From an uncultured Steroidobacter sp. (GTDB lineage: Bacteria; Pseudomonadota; Gammaproteobacteria; Steroidobacterales; Steroidobacteraceae): a DNA stretch of 64,000 bases. A program made the position numbers and the translations under genes. The notes under the pieces are model-generated. The model made no database searches. It saw only the letters and a list, made by a program, of their open reading frames with translations, and was not told the DNA's origin. Positions within the stretch are counted from its first letter, which is position 1. Every line of letters begins with the position of its first letter. The stretch is from contig CALLKK010000018.1 in the NCBI GenBank assembly GCA_938008435.1, forward strand, positions 62,001 to 126,000, written 5' to 3'. Shown here piece after piece: positions 8,904 through 16,171 of the stretch.

Positions 8904-8924
8904 GAGAGCGCAACAGGCGCTCTC
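8904..8924 (-). terminator. Hairpin at the end of the kinase-like gene
   Basis: GAGAGCGC (8904-8911) and GCGCTCTC (8917-8924) form a perfect 8 bp stem overlapping the minus-strand stop codon. There is no T-run, so termination is uncertain. The interval 8640-8903 otherwise shows only the symporter upstream region. Confidence 0.35.
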
Positions 8925-10239
8925 AGCTCCCTGCGAAAAGGAGGCGCCGCAGGAGGCCGGGCTGCATGCGTTTTAGCGCGGTCGCGCCGTCTTGCGGTCG
9001 AGCTTGGCGCTCGAAGGACAAGCAGCGGTCGATGAGCTTACGGGCGCGCCGATTCAGCCACGGTAACGGCTCGTACTTGAGGCCGCGCTGTCGGGCGACC
9101 GCGAGCGTGCAGCGCTGGAACGGATGCTTCCCGGCGAGCAGCTCATATGCGATCACTCCGAGCGGATACAGATCGTCGGCGGGGTGGGGCGTTGCCTGCT
9201 GCGCCCATGGATCGGCCGTGTAGGCTTCGCTGTAGGCGCGCATCGTGAGCGTATCGAGCACATCGAGCGATTCATTGCTCGCCGGAACGGCGCGCACGAG
9301 CCCGAAGCCCACGATCTTCGGCGTTCCGTCCTCGCACAGGAACACGGCATGCGGATTCAAGTCGCAATGGACCACGCCGTGTCGGTGCGCATACGCAAGC
9401 CCGGCAGCGATGCCGCGGACGATGGGCCAGGCTTGCTCGAACGCAAGACCGTTGCCGCGTACTTCGCGCACCAATGTGCTGAGCCAACGGCCCCGCAGCG
9501 GCTCCATCACGATGAAGACCCGATCCTCGTGCTTGCCGATGCCGCGAAGTCCCACGATGTTCGGATGGACGAGCGAATGCGTGCGCTGGACCACCGCGGC
9601 GAGCGCGTCGTAGGCCGACGGTTGCTCACGCAGGCTGATTGCGATCACTTTCACCGCGACGCGCGGATTGTCATCCGGCGGGGCTTCGAGATCGATCGCA
9701 TCGAAGACCTGACCGATGCCGCCGGGACCGAGCGGGGCGACGAGCTGGTAGCGCCCATCGAGCACCGTTCCGATCGGCAGCGTATCCGCGAGGGTCGGTG
9801 TCGGCTCCGGCTCTGTCGAGGGAGCAAGCTCCAGCTGTACGGTCTGCGGTTCTTCGTCGCGACGTAGCGCAGCGCGCGCAAGTGCCACAGGACGCGTCAG
9901 CGGGCGGAACAGGATTTCGCGCAGTTGTTCTAAGCTGGTGATCGCCGGTGTGGCGCGACGGTCGGATGGCTTGGGCGTTGCGGAGCGTAGGGACGCGATG
10001 GCAGTGGAGTCGAACCAAACTGTTCGATCGGCTTGAAAGCCTTCGAGCGCATCGAACAAGGCGCGAGCCGCGGAGCGCGTCAGTCGTCCTTTGGCCGCTT
10101 CCGTTTCGATCCGCTGGTTCCAGAAGCGCGTTCTGACGGGATCGGCCTTGGCGGCGGTAGCGACGGCGCGGCAGGCCTCGTCCAACGACAGACTCCCTTG
10201 GCTCAAACCTGCGATGATGTCCTCCAACTGCACCGCCAT
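8923..10239 (-). CDS. Serine/threonine protein kinase-like protein, predicted pseudokinase
   Basis: The 438-residue product has an N-terminal ~150-residue region of unknown fold, a proline-rich linker (STEPEPTPTL), and a Hanks-type kinase domain at about 160-430. A glycine loop GPGGIGQ (171-177), VAVK with K197, and DDLYPLGVIAYELLAG (355-370) are present. The catalytic loop reads HCDLNPHA (291-298) where HRDLKPxN is expected: the catalytic Asp D293 is kept, but the Lys and the metal-binding Asn are lost. The metal-binding DFG motif is GFG (311-313), and no clear APE motif is seen. Both Mg2+ ligands are therefore missing, so it may bind nucleotide or a partner rather than transfer phosphate. 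No transmembrane segment. GGAGGACAC precedes ATG 10239. Its partner is unknown. Confidence 0.85.
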   Translation of the reverse strand: MAVQLEDIIAGLSQGSLSLDEACRAVATAAKADPVRTRFWNQRIETEAAKGRLTRSAARALFDALEGFQADRTVWFDSTAIASLRSATPKPSDRRATPAITSLEQLREILFRPLTRPVALARAALRRDEEPQTVQLELAPSTEPEPTPTLADTLPIGTVLDGRYQLVAPLGPGGIGQVFDAIDLEAPPDDNPRVAVKVIAISLREQPSAYDALAAVVQRTHSLVHPNIVGLRGIGKHEDRVFIVMEPLRGRWLSTLVREVRGNGLAFEQAWPIVRGIAAGLAYAHRHGVVHCDLNPHAVFLCEDGTPKIVGFGLVRAVPASNESLDVLDTLTMRAYSEAYTADPWAQQATPHPADDLYPLGVIAYELLAGKHPFQRCTLAVARQRGLKYEPLPWLNRRARKLIDRCLSFERQARPQDGATALKRMQPGLLRRLLFAGS

Positions 10240-10459
10240 GTGTCCTCCGCCATCTGTTTTTGTTGTTCGTCATCGGCGACGGCCGCAGGCTTCGCGGAAC
10301 CTCACGGTTGTCGCGCGTTGTCATGGTGTCAGAGGATAGGATCGCGGCTCGGGCCGATTGTGTGACAGCCGGCTCATTTTCGAGCCGTGGGCTAGCAGCA
10401 ACAGCACGCGGCCGCCGTGTGGCTGACGTTGAGATTTCAGTTTCGAGAAACGCGTCGTG

Positions 10460-11617
10460 ATGGAATCTGCTCGAGAGCTCGTGGCGTTATCGCCCGCGGA
10501 GATGAGCCGCTACAGCCGCCACTTGGCACTGCGTGAAATCGGCATCGAAGGGCAGCGCAAGCTCAAGGCGGCGCGCGTGCTCGTGGTCGGTGCGGGCGGT
10601 CTCGGTTCGCCGGCGAGCTTGTACTTGGCGGCGGCGGGCGTGGGCACGCTGGGCCTCATCGACAACGACCGGATCGATCTCTCCAATCTGCAACGTCAGG
10701 TGCTCTACGGTACGGAGCTCATCGGGCAGGTCAAAGTCGAAGCGGCACGCGCTCGGCTCGCATCGCTCAATCCCGAGATCCGCATCGAGACGCATGAGGT
10801 CGAGCTGCGTGCCGCGAATGTCATGAGCATCGTCGCGCAATACGACCTCGTGCTCGATGGCACCGATCGGTTCGCCACCCGCTATCTCGTCAACGATGCA
10901 TGCGTGCTGCTCGGCAAGCCGCTCGTGGCAGCGGCGATTCATCGGTTCGAAGGACAGGCGCTGACGTATGTGCCGGGGCAGGGACCGTGTTACCGGTGTG
11001 TGTTTCCCGAGCCGCCGACCGATGGCCTCGTGCCCAACTGTGCCGAAGCAGGCGTGCTCGGAGTATTGCCGGGCGTGCTGGGCGCAATTCAGGCGACGGA
11101 AGCGATCAAGCTGATCGTGGGCGCCGGTGAGCTGCTGGTCGGACGCTTGCTCACCTACGATGCGCTGTCGCTCACCTTTAACGAATTTCGCGCCGCGCGC
11201 CGTGAGGATTGTGCCGTCTGCGGACGCGCGCCGACGATTCGCGCGCCGCAGGATCTGCCCGAGGCATGCAGCGCGGACGATCTGGCTGCCGTGCGTCGGT
11301 TGACGCCGCAAGACCTCAAGGCATTGATCGATTCGGCACAGAGTACAGTGGTCATCGATGTGCGCGAGCCGCAGGAATTCGCGCTGGCGCACTTGCCGAA
11401 CGCGCGCAACATTCCGGTGCGTGAGCTTGCGGCGCGGCTGGCGGAGATTCCCGATTCCGATGCCGTGGTGTTCGTGTGCCGCAGCGGCGCACGCAGCTTG
11501 GTGGCATCGGGCATTGCCCATCGCAGTGGCTTGCGCGCGCCGGCGCACTTGGAGGGCGGTTTGCTTGCGTGGGCGCGCGAGATCGATCCGTCGTTCGAAG
11601 TGGCGGCCGCACGCTGA
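10460..11617 (+). CDS. moeB: MoeB/ThiF-family adenylyltransferase with C-terminal rhodanese domain
   Basis: The 385-residue protein carries an E1-like domain at 1-260 with GAGGLGSP (44-51), DNDRIDLSNLQRQ (68-80), zinc-ligand pairs CYRC (177-180) and CAVC (251-254), and a candidate active-site C194 in VPNCAEAGVLG. A rhodanese domain at about 280-380 follows, with active-site loop CRSGARS (C340). Such fusions adenylate the C-terminal Gly-Gly of a small sulfur carrier (MoaD or ThiS type) and sulfurate it, for molybdopterin or thiamine synthesis. Which carrier is served cannot be told. ATG 10460 is used; GTG 10457 is adjacent. Divergent from the kinase-like gene, with no other cofactor genes nearby. 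Confidence 0.9.
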   Translation: MESARELVALSPAEMSRYSRHLALREIGIEGQRKLKAARVLVVGAGGLGSPASLYLAAAGVGTLGLIDNDRIDLSNLQRQVLYGTELIGQVKVEAARARLASLNPEIRIETHEVELRAANVMSIVAQYDLVLDGTDRFATRYLVNDACVLLGKPLVAAAIHRFEGQALTYVPGQGPCYRCVFPEPPTDGLVPNCAEAGVLGVLPGVLGAIQATEAIKLIVGAGELLVGRLLTYDALSLTFNEFRAARREDCAVCGRAPTIRAPQDLPEACSADDLAAVRRLTPQDLKALIDSAQSTVVIDVREPQEFALAHLPNARNIPVRELAARLAEIPDSDAVVFVCRSGARSLVASGIAHRSGLRAPAHLEGGLLAWAREIDPSFEVAAAR

Positions 11618-11658
11618 GGCGTGCGCGATGAGCGTCGTTTCTGATCTCGCCGCGATTT

Positions 11659-11844
11659 TCAGCGCTGCGCAGCGGAACGGCGTAGCGACGCCGGCGGGCG
11701 GCCGAGTAGCCAACCGTTCGTCGGCTGCCATCCGGCAAGCTCTTGGAAACGACGCTGCCACGCCTGTTCGAGTGCTCTAGCTGCGTCCGGCGGTACGACG
11801 CGCACTGCGCTCGGTATGCGCACTACTTGTCCCGGCCTGTTCAC
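11659..11844 (-). CDS. Small hypothetical protein (61 aa)
   Basis: Minus-strand ORF with a GTG start preceded by a strong AGGAGAG ribosome site at 5 nt spacing. It is downstream of the small membrane ORF in the same direction, 27 bp apart. The product is basic and proline/arginine-containing (MNRPGQVVRIPSAVRV...) and no family is recognised. The ribosome site lies inside a duplicated 15 bp sequence. Could be a chance ORF. Confidence 0.38.
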   Translation of the reverse strand: MNRPGQVVRIPSAVRVVPPDAARALEQAWQRRFQELAGWQPTNGWLLGRPPASLRRSAAQR

Positions 11845-11849
11845 GATAT

Positions 11850-11881
11850 CTCTCCTATCGAACGACCTCTCCTATCGAACG
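11850..11881. repeat. Tandem direct repeat containing duplicated ribosome-binding sites
   Basis: CTCTCCTATCGAACG occurs at 11850-11864 and 11867-11881, separated by 2 bp. On the minus strand each copy reads CGTTCGATAGGAGAG, so each carries an AGGAGAG sequence. The copy at 11867-11881 overlaps the stop of the upstream small ORF and the other positions the start of the downstream one. Confidence 0.75.
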
Positions 11882-12060
11882 CGTCCGGCCACCGCGTGAC
11901 GCAGCGCCGGTCGCGTCATGCTCCTGGTGGGACGCAACGACGATGCTCGCGCGGTGGCCGCCACATCGACGAGCAGGGCGGTTGTAAATGCCACGAACAC
12001 GAGTGCGCCGAGGGCGACGACGATCAGCGCTTTGACGAACCAAGCAATCACCGAAGCCAT
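11872..12060 (-). CDS. Small membrane protein (62 aa)
   Basis: From ATG 12060, with AAGGTG 7 nt upstream, the frame encodes one long hydrophobic segment (MASVIAWFVKALIVVALGAL and on to about residue 35) followed by a basic tail. Probably a single-span inner-membrane peptide. Family not recognised. It is followed by a second small ORF in the same direction, suggesting a two-gene unit converging on moeB. Confidence 0.5.
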   Translation of the reverse strand: MASVIAWFVKALIVVALGALVFVAFTTALLVDVAATARASSLRPTRSMTRPALRHAVAGRVR

Positions 12061-12380
12061 CCCGATCACCTTCAAGTCGATTCATGGGTGCAAACTTAGC
12101 CCGAGTAACGCGGCCGATCATCGGGGGATCGGGAACGATATTGATTCCTCAAAGGCAGGACTCGCGGCGGTGCGAACACGCTGCGGGAACGATCCGAAGA
12201 GGGCGTCCCATCGGGGCCGGGAGGAGTGTGCGCGGCCGGGTGGCGGCGGTCCATCGACCTTTAGAGCGAGGTCTGATTGAGTTGGGTACGGAGTCCGGCG
12301 ACAATCGCCGATACCGACGAGCAACAGCGTCGTCGCGGCCAAATCAACAATAACGTCTAATGACGACGGAGGAGCGCATC
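12061..12380. other. Intergenic region, nothing recognised
   Basis: About 320 bp between the divergent small membrane genes. No convincing ORF, hairpin or named promoter; presumably holds both promoters. Confidence 0.4.
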
Positions 12381-12731
12381 ATGAACGAAGTCGCGCAGGC
12401 CCCGGCAGCCAAGACCGACATGGCGAAGATCATTTACGTCTTGTATCTGCTTGGGCTGGTGACCGGTGTCACATCCCTGGTCGGGGTGATCATGGCCTAC
12501 GTCCATCGCAGCGATGCGCCTGATTGGCTCAAGTCGCATTACACGTTCCAGATTCGCACGTTCTGGATCATGGTCCTGTACGGGTTCATCTGCGGCATTC
12601 TCACGATCCTGCTGATCGGCTTTTTGTTGTTCATCTTGCTGGCGGTGTGGTGGGTCGTGCGATGCGTCAAGGGGCTCAAGTACCTTGACCAGCGCGTGGC
12701 CTATCCCGACCCGCAGACTTGGGGTTTCTAA
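12381..12731 (+). CDS. Small integral membrane protein, DUF4870-like
   Basis: A 116-residue protein with three hydrophobic segments: IIYVLYLLGLVTGVTSLVGV (about 17-38), the FWIMVLYGFICGIL region (about 63-80) and LLIGFLLFILLAVWWVV (about 80-97). SHYTFQIRTFW between segments 1 and 2 is typical of DUF4870/Tic20-like small membrane proteins of unknown function. ATG 12381 has GGAGGAG 6 nt upstream and is preferred over the in-frame ATG at 12360. No functional link to its neighbours is visible. Confidence 0.75.
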   Translation: MNEVAQAPAAKTDMAKIIYVLYLLGLVTGVTSLVGVIMAYVHRSDAPDWLKSHYTFQIRTFWIMVLYGFICGILTILLIGFLLFILLAVWWVVRCVKGLKYLDQRVAYPDPQTWGF

Positions 12732-12740
12732 GTGCGCGTG

Positions 12741-12764
12741 CGCTCGGGGCCGAAGCCCTGAGCG
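12741..12764 (+). terminator. Hairpin downstream of the small membrane protein
   Basis: CGCTCGGGGC and GCCCTGAGCG form a 10 bp stem with one G-T pair, 9 bp after the stop. No T-run follows. Confidence 0.4.
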
Positions 12765-12880
12765 CGTCCTTCGCTGCGAGCCGCCGCTGGGGCTGTGGCG
12801 CGGCGGCTATCCGGGCGCTTAGGGGGCGCCGGAACTTTCACACGAGTAACGCCGATAGGGCTCGAGCTGCTGGCGCTCCG

Positions 12881-12918
12881 CCCCTCCGGGCACACATATA
12901 TATGTAATGCCGAAGGGG
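12881..12918. terminator. Large hairpin between convergent genes, with an AT palindrome core
   Basis: An imperfect outer stem (CCCCTCCGGGCA with TGCCGAAGGGG) encloses the perfect 12 bp palindrome ACATATATATGT (12894-12905). It lies between the plus-strand membrane-protein gene and the end of the minus-strand flgA-flgM-flgN group, so a two-way terminator is plausible. Confidence 0.4.
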
Positions 12919-12988
12919 AGTGGCCGCTACGCGGTCGCGACGTACGGGCCGCGCAGGATTAGGGATCTAAGAGGGAATCGGACGGCTG

Positions 12989-13474
12989 CTACACCGTCAC
13001 CATGACCCGCGGACCGGGTGTCGCGGGCTGGAAGGTTCCTTGCTTGCCGTAGGTCTTCGCTTCGCGGGCACGGCCGGTCAGGAGGTCGAGCATGCCTTCG
13101 ACCTTCTTGAGTCGCGCGGTGACGAGGGCGCCGTTGCGATCGTTCGCTTCGCGGCACCGTCCGGCGCGCTCCGCGCATTCCGCCCAGCGCTTCTTGAGCG
13201 AGCCCGATGCATCGCACCAGGCGAGCAGGCGCTCGAGGCCCGTCACGTCGGCGGGCAGATTCATCATGCGGCAGAGCGAACGCCGCTCGTCTTCGATACG
13301 CAGGAGCTGACCGACGCAAGCCTGTCGCGTTTCGCCGGCGCGCTCGAGGCCGGCCACGTCGTTGGCGACGAGCAGCTCGTGCTCCTGTTCAAGCACGCTC
13401 TGCAGCTGTTCGAGCAGGGCAGCCTCTTCGCCGAGGAGCTTTTCGAGATGTTCGCGGCAGACCGTCACGTCCAA
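12989..13474 (-). CDS. flgN: Flagellar hook-filament junction export chaperone FlgN
   Basis: A 161-residue, mostly helical protein of FlgN size (REHLEKLLGEEAALLEQLQSVLEQEHELL at the N-terminus). FlgN binds FlgK and FlgL in the cytoplasm and delivers them to the export gate. The gene directly follows flgM. The start appears to be TTG 13474, two bases after the flgM stop, with GGAG 8 nt upstream inside flgM; GTG 13468 is the alternative. It ends near a hairpin facing the convergent gene. Confidence 0.85.
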   Translation of the reverse strand: MDVTVCREHLEKLLGEEAALLEQLQSVLEQEHELLVANDVAGLERAGETRQACVGQLLRIEDERRSLCRMMNLPADVTGLERLLAWCDASGSLKKRWAECAERAGRCREANDRNGALVTARLKKVEGMLDLLTGRAREAKTYGKQGTFQPATPGPRVMVTV

Positions 13475-13476
13475 GG

Positions 13477-13788
13477 TTACTTCTCCGCTGCGTGCAAGTC
13501 GCGATCCATCTGGATCAATTTATCGGCGATCCGTTCGGGCGACACTTGATAACGGCCTTCTTCGATCGCTTGGCGAATCTCGCCGACACGCGCTTCGTTT
13601 ACGATAGGAGCGCTCTGCACGGCGTGCTCGAGCGCTGCGAGCTGGCGCGCCTGATCCGTGATGCGCACGGGGCTCGTCGAGGCGGCCGATGCGGCGGTGC
13701 CGGTCGTGCTCTGGCGCGAGCGCGCGACCGCCTTCTCGCCGCCGACCTGCACGGGCCGATTGGGGAAGCCACCGATTTTCGTAGTCAC
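13477..13788 (-). CDS. flgM: Anti-sigma-28 factor FlgM
   Basis: A 103-residue protein with the FlgM sigma-binding C-terminal half (RITDQARQLAALEHAVQSAP, then NEARVGEIRQAIEEGRYQV and ERIADKLIQMDRDL). FlgM holds FliA inactive until it is exported through the finished hook. GTG start with AGGAG 8 nt upstream. A near-consensus FliA promoter precedes it, so FlgM is under its own target, as in enterics and pseudomonads. It forms a unit with flgN. Confidence 0.93.
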   Translation of the reverse strand: MTTKIGGFPNRPVQVGGEKAVARSRQSTTGTAASAASTSPVRITDQARQLAALEHAVQSAPIVNEARVGEIRQAIEEGRYQVSPERIADKLIQMDRDLHAAEK

Positions 13789-13815
13789 GTCCTGATCTCC
13801 TCAGCTATGCCCCAC

Positions 13816-13842
13816 TTAGCGGCCGCATTTCTGAGAACTTTA
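13816..13842 (-). promoter_or_regulatory. FliA (sigma-28) promoter of flgMN
   Basis: Minus strand: TAAAGTTC-N11-GCCGCTAA against the consensus TAAAGTTT-N11-GCCGATAA, two mismatches and exact spacing. The -10 element ends 28 bp before the flgM start. Confidence 0.85.
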
Positions 13843-13972
13843 GCAACAAATTAGCTGCAGCCTGATGCAGTCATTAGGGAGAACTCGCAAGCCGAGGCCG
13901 CGGCAGTCCCGCAATGCGTCGAGCCGGCCGATGCGTGCGGGCGTTCGCCAGAAGCATTGACGGGCGACCCAC

Positions 13973-13992
13973 AGCGTCAGAAAACTGGCGCT
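13973..13992 (-). terminator. Hairpin after flgA
   Basis: AGCGTCAG/CTGGCGCT, 8 bp with one G-T pair around AAAA, 7 bp beyond the flgA stop on the minus strand. It may separate flgA from flgMN transcription. Confidence 0.4.
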
Positions 13993-13998
13993 CGCTAT

Positions 13999-14709
13999 TC
14001 ATGAGCCTACCCGCACGACGCTGTCGCTTTCGACCACGCCTTCCACGATCTTGAGCGACGTCACATTTTGCACGCGGATACGGTCGCGGGCGGCGCCGTC
14101 GCTCAACGCTTGACCCTGCGCGCGGATCTGTACTCCGCCTGTTTCCGCAATGAGCGTCACCTGCTGGCCGCGCCGGACGAGAATGTCAGGCGCGAGCGCA
14201 TCGACGGTGAGCGCACTGCCGGCCGGCAAGGCGCGCTTCAAGTGGTGTCCTTGCAGGCTCGCGATATCGGTGACGAACATCGATGCCGTTCCCGGCAAGC
14301 GGCGCACTTGCGGCTCGACGTCTGCAAGCGTCACGCGCGCGCGGCGCGCGAGCGCATGGCGCAGCACCAATACCGGCACCTCCGTTTCGATCGTCACCGG
14401 CACGTACACCGTCCAGGAGGCGGGCGCGGTACAGCGCACGCCGACCGTCATGCGCGGAGTGAGATTGCCCGTGTGCGACGAAAATGCCTCGAGCGGCTCG
14501 GCGCAAGGCGTGAGACGCAAGCGCGGATCGAGCGGCGCGGCGGCGACGAAGTGCTTGGCATTGCCTTCGGGCAAGCGCGACAGCACGAACGCTTCCGCGG
14601 CTTTCTGCACCTCGCTCAGGGATTGGGTCGATGCCTGCGCCGACGCCGTCATCGTCACGGCAGTCGCCACAACCACCAGATGTGCCCACATGCTCACGGC
14701 TCGTTTCAC
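13999..14709 (-). CDS. flgA: Flagellar P-ring assembly chaperone FlgA
   Basis: A periplasmic chaperone for P-ring (FlgI) assembly, about 236 residues. A Sec signal (basic VKRAVSMWAHLVVV, cleavage after TASAQA) is followed by a variable domain and a C-terminal SAF/BMC-like domain (VTLADVEPQVRRLPG, LKRALPAGSALTVD, RGQQVTLIAETGGVQI). The frame is open up to 14778, but ATG 14757 lies inside a sigma-54 promoter, so transcription must begin near 14731. GTG 14709, giving a basic n-region, is the first sensible start; GTG 14697 and ATG 14691 are alternatives. Divergent from flgB. Confidence 0.88.
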   Translation of the reverse strand: MKRAVSMWAHLVVVATAVTMTASAQASTQSLSEVQKAAEAFVLSRLPEGNAKHFVAAAPLDPRLRLTPCAEPLEAFSSHTGNLTPRMTVGVRCTAPASWTVYVPVTIETEVPVLVLRHALARRARVTLADVEPQVRRLPGTASMFVTDIASLQGHHLKRALPAGSALTVDALAPDILVRRGQQVTLIAETGGVQIRAQGQALSDGAARDRIRVQNVTSLKIVEGVVESDSVVRVGS

Positions 14710-14740
14710 CTCGACGTTCGTTTGACGCCTATAGAAGAAG

Positions 14741-14756
14741 AGCAAAGTAAATGCCA
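14741..14756 (-). promoter_or_regulatory. Sigma-54 promoter of flgA
   Basis: Minus strand TGGCATTTACTTTGCT: GG and GC separated by 10 bp, against TGGCACG-N4-TTGCW. A perfect inverted repeat GCCTCTGC/GCAGAGGC (14762-14769, 14786-14793) lies just upstream. Confidence 0.8.
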
Positions 14757-14951
14757 TGAGCGCCTCTGCTCGAGACATCGGCAGGGCAGAGGCTCGCGAA
14801 GATGTGACGCAGTCGACATCGGTAGAACCGACGGTCTCGTGCTGAGCTCGCGAGAGCCGACAGCGCGGCGTCCGATCGTTCGTCGCGAACGCTCGCGCGC
14901 AAAGACTTCAGCGAACAAAGCAACTTCGCCTGGCGCGGTCGCGGATCGAGG

Positions 14952-14990
14952 ACGTTGCCGCTCTTGCCGGCGGCAATAATTTGCCGCTGC
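14952..14990. promoter_or_regulatory. Candidate enhancer for the flgB sigma-54 promoter
   Basis: Three TTGCCG copies and one inverted copy lie within 35 bp, including the dyad GCGGCAA-TAAT-TTGCCGC (14970-14987) with an AT-rich centre. It is centred about 100 bp upstream of the flgB -24 element, the usual distance for a sigma-54 activator site. The 370 bp between flgA and flgB holds otherwise only the two promoters and small dyads (CGTTCG-tcg-CGAACG at 14877-14891). Confidence 0.35.
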
Positions 14991-15077
14991 GTCGATCGTG
15001 ATTGCTGTCGCAAGTTTCGCGCGCGGTTTTGTGATGTGCGGCGTGAAGCAGCCGGCGCGCCGCGCGCAAGGTGCTTG

Positions 15078-15093
15078 TGGCACGCGGCTTGCT
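15078..15093 (+). promoter_or_regulatory. Sigma-54 promoter of flgBCDEFGHIJKL
   Basis: TGGCACGCGGCTTGCT is a perfect match to TGGCACG-N4-TTGCW. A hairpin GTCAGA/TCTGAC (15103-15120) would be in the 5' leader just before the ribosome site. Confidence 0.93.
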
Positions 15094-15130
15094 ATCTCCT
15101 GGGTCAGACAGTTTTCTGACGGAGGCAGCA

Positions 15131-15535
15131 ATGCCAACGAAGCTCGATTCTTATCTAGGCGTGCACGCAGCGGCGTTGCAGCTGCGCGCCCAGCGCACCG
15201 AAGTGTTGGCTGCGAATCTCGCGAATGCCGACACGCCGGGTTACCGCGCGCGCGACATCGACTTCAAGGCGGCGCTCGCACAGGCCGGCGCGCCGAACAG
15301 CGGCGTGCATCTGGCGACGACGCAAGCGGGCCACATCGCTCCCTCTTCCGTTAACGGCACGACACCGCCCGAGCTTAAGTACCGCGTGCCGCTCGCGCCC
15401 GCGCTCGACGGCAACACGGTCGACGTGCAGCTCGAACAGGCCGCTTTCGCGGAGAACAGCGTGCGCTACCAGGCAACGCTGCATTTTCTGAATTCGAAGT
15501 TCCGCGGCCTGATGACGGCCATCACCGGCCAGTAA
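15131..15535 (+). CDS. flgB: Flagellar proximal rod protein FlgB
   Basis: A 134-residue rod subunit in the periplasmic drive shaft. The N-terminal region has the rod/hook/filament signature AANLANADTPGYRARDIDFK, and the C-terminal helix is used in axial packing. ATG 15131 follows GGAGGCAGCA and lies ~25 nt after the predicted sigma-54 start site. First gene of the long flgB-flgL operon. Confidence 0.95.
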   Translation: MPTKLDSYLGVHAAALQLRAQRTEVLAANLANADTPGYRARDIDFKAALAQAGAPNSGVHLATTQAGHIAPSSVNGTTPPELKYRVPLAPALDGNTVDVQLEQAAFAENSVRYQATLHFLNSKFRGLMTAITGQ

Positions 15536-15589
15536 TCGCAGGCGAGAACGCACGAAGGCACACGGGCAGGCACTCAAGCAGAGGACACC

Positions 15590-16003
15590 ATGTCGAGCTT
15601 CAAGATCTTCGAGATCGCCGGTTCCGGAATGAGCGCGCAGTCGGTGCGTCTCAATACGACGGCCAGCAATCTCGCCAATGCCGACAGCGTCAGCAGCGAT
15701 CCCAATCAGGTCTACAAGGCGCGGCATCCGCTCTTCGAAGCGATTCGCGCGGGACTCGGTACGAATGCGCCGTCAGCCGGCGTGCAAGTGCGCGGCATCT
15801 ACGAGAGCTCCGCGCCGCCGGTGGCGCGCTATGAGCCCGGCAATCCGCTCGCAGACGAGAACGGCTACGTGTACGCGCCGAACGTCAACATCGTCGAAGA
15901 GATGGTGAACATGATCTCCGCGTCGCGTTCGTATCAGAACAACGTGGAAGTGATGAACACCGCCAAGGAAATGATGCTGGCGACGTTGCGACTCGGCCAG
16001 TAA
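15590..16003 (+). CDS. flgC: Flagellar proximal rod protein FlgC
   Basis: A 137-residue rod subunit. The N-terminal half has SVRLNTTASNLANADSV; the C-terminal half has NVNIVEEMVNMISASRSYQN, the standard FlgC ending. GAGGACACC precedes the ATG. It lies 54 bp after flgB and is followed by a short ORF before flgD. Confidence 0.96.
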   Translation: MSSFKIFEIAGSGMSAQSVRLNTTASNLANADSVSSDPNQVYKARHPLFEAIRAGLGTNAPSAGVQVRGIYESSAPPVARYEPGNPLADENGYVYAPNVNIVEEMVNMISASRSYQNNVEVMNTAKEMMLATLRLGQ

Positions 16004-16018
16004 CGAAGTAGGTGCCCG

Positions 16019-16162
16019 ATGAGCACGAGCAGCCCGGAGCGAAAGACGACGGATGCGGCAGCGAACGCCGCCGCGTTGCGTCTCTACAAGGTTCGCCGCC
16101 AGCGCGTGCGCGTCGCACGCGTCGTTGCCGCGGCAGCGCGGCGTCAATCTCAAGCAGCGTGA
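16019..16162 (+). CDS. Short basic ORF between flgC and flgD (47 aa)
   Basis: ATG 16019 with AGGTG 5 nt upstream, 15 bp after the flgC stop; the TGA at 16160-16162 overlaps the flgD ribosome-site region (GAGGTG, 16161-16166). The product is Arg-rich (LRLYKVRRQRVRVARVV in the middle). No family is recognised. It may be a real small protein, a coupling ORF for flgD, or chance. Confidence 0.35.
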   Translation: MSTSSPERKTTDAAANAAALRLYKVRRQRVRVARVVAAAARRQSQAA

Positions 16163-16171
16163 GGTGCGCGT

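Noticed and set aside
12118..12342. 74-codon minus-strand frame with a hydrophobic, lipobox-like start
   Set aside because: TTG start, no ribosome site, no real lipobox, and no similarity recognised.
12459..12472. GTGAC-N4-GTCAC palindrome like the CRP-type sites
   Set aside because: It lies inside the coding sequence of the small membrane protein, so it is probably chance; it also shows the motif can occur randomly.
13999..14778. Longer flgA from ATG 14757 or from 14778
   Set aside because: These starts fall in or upstream of the sigma-54 promoter at 14741-14756, so they would not be on the mRNA.
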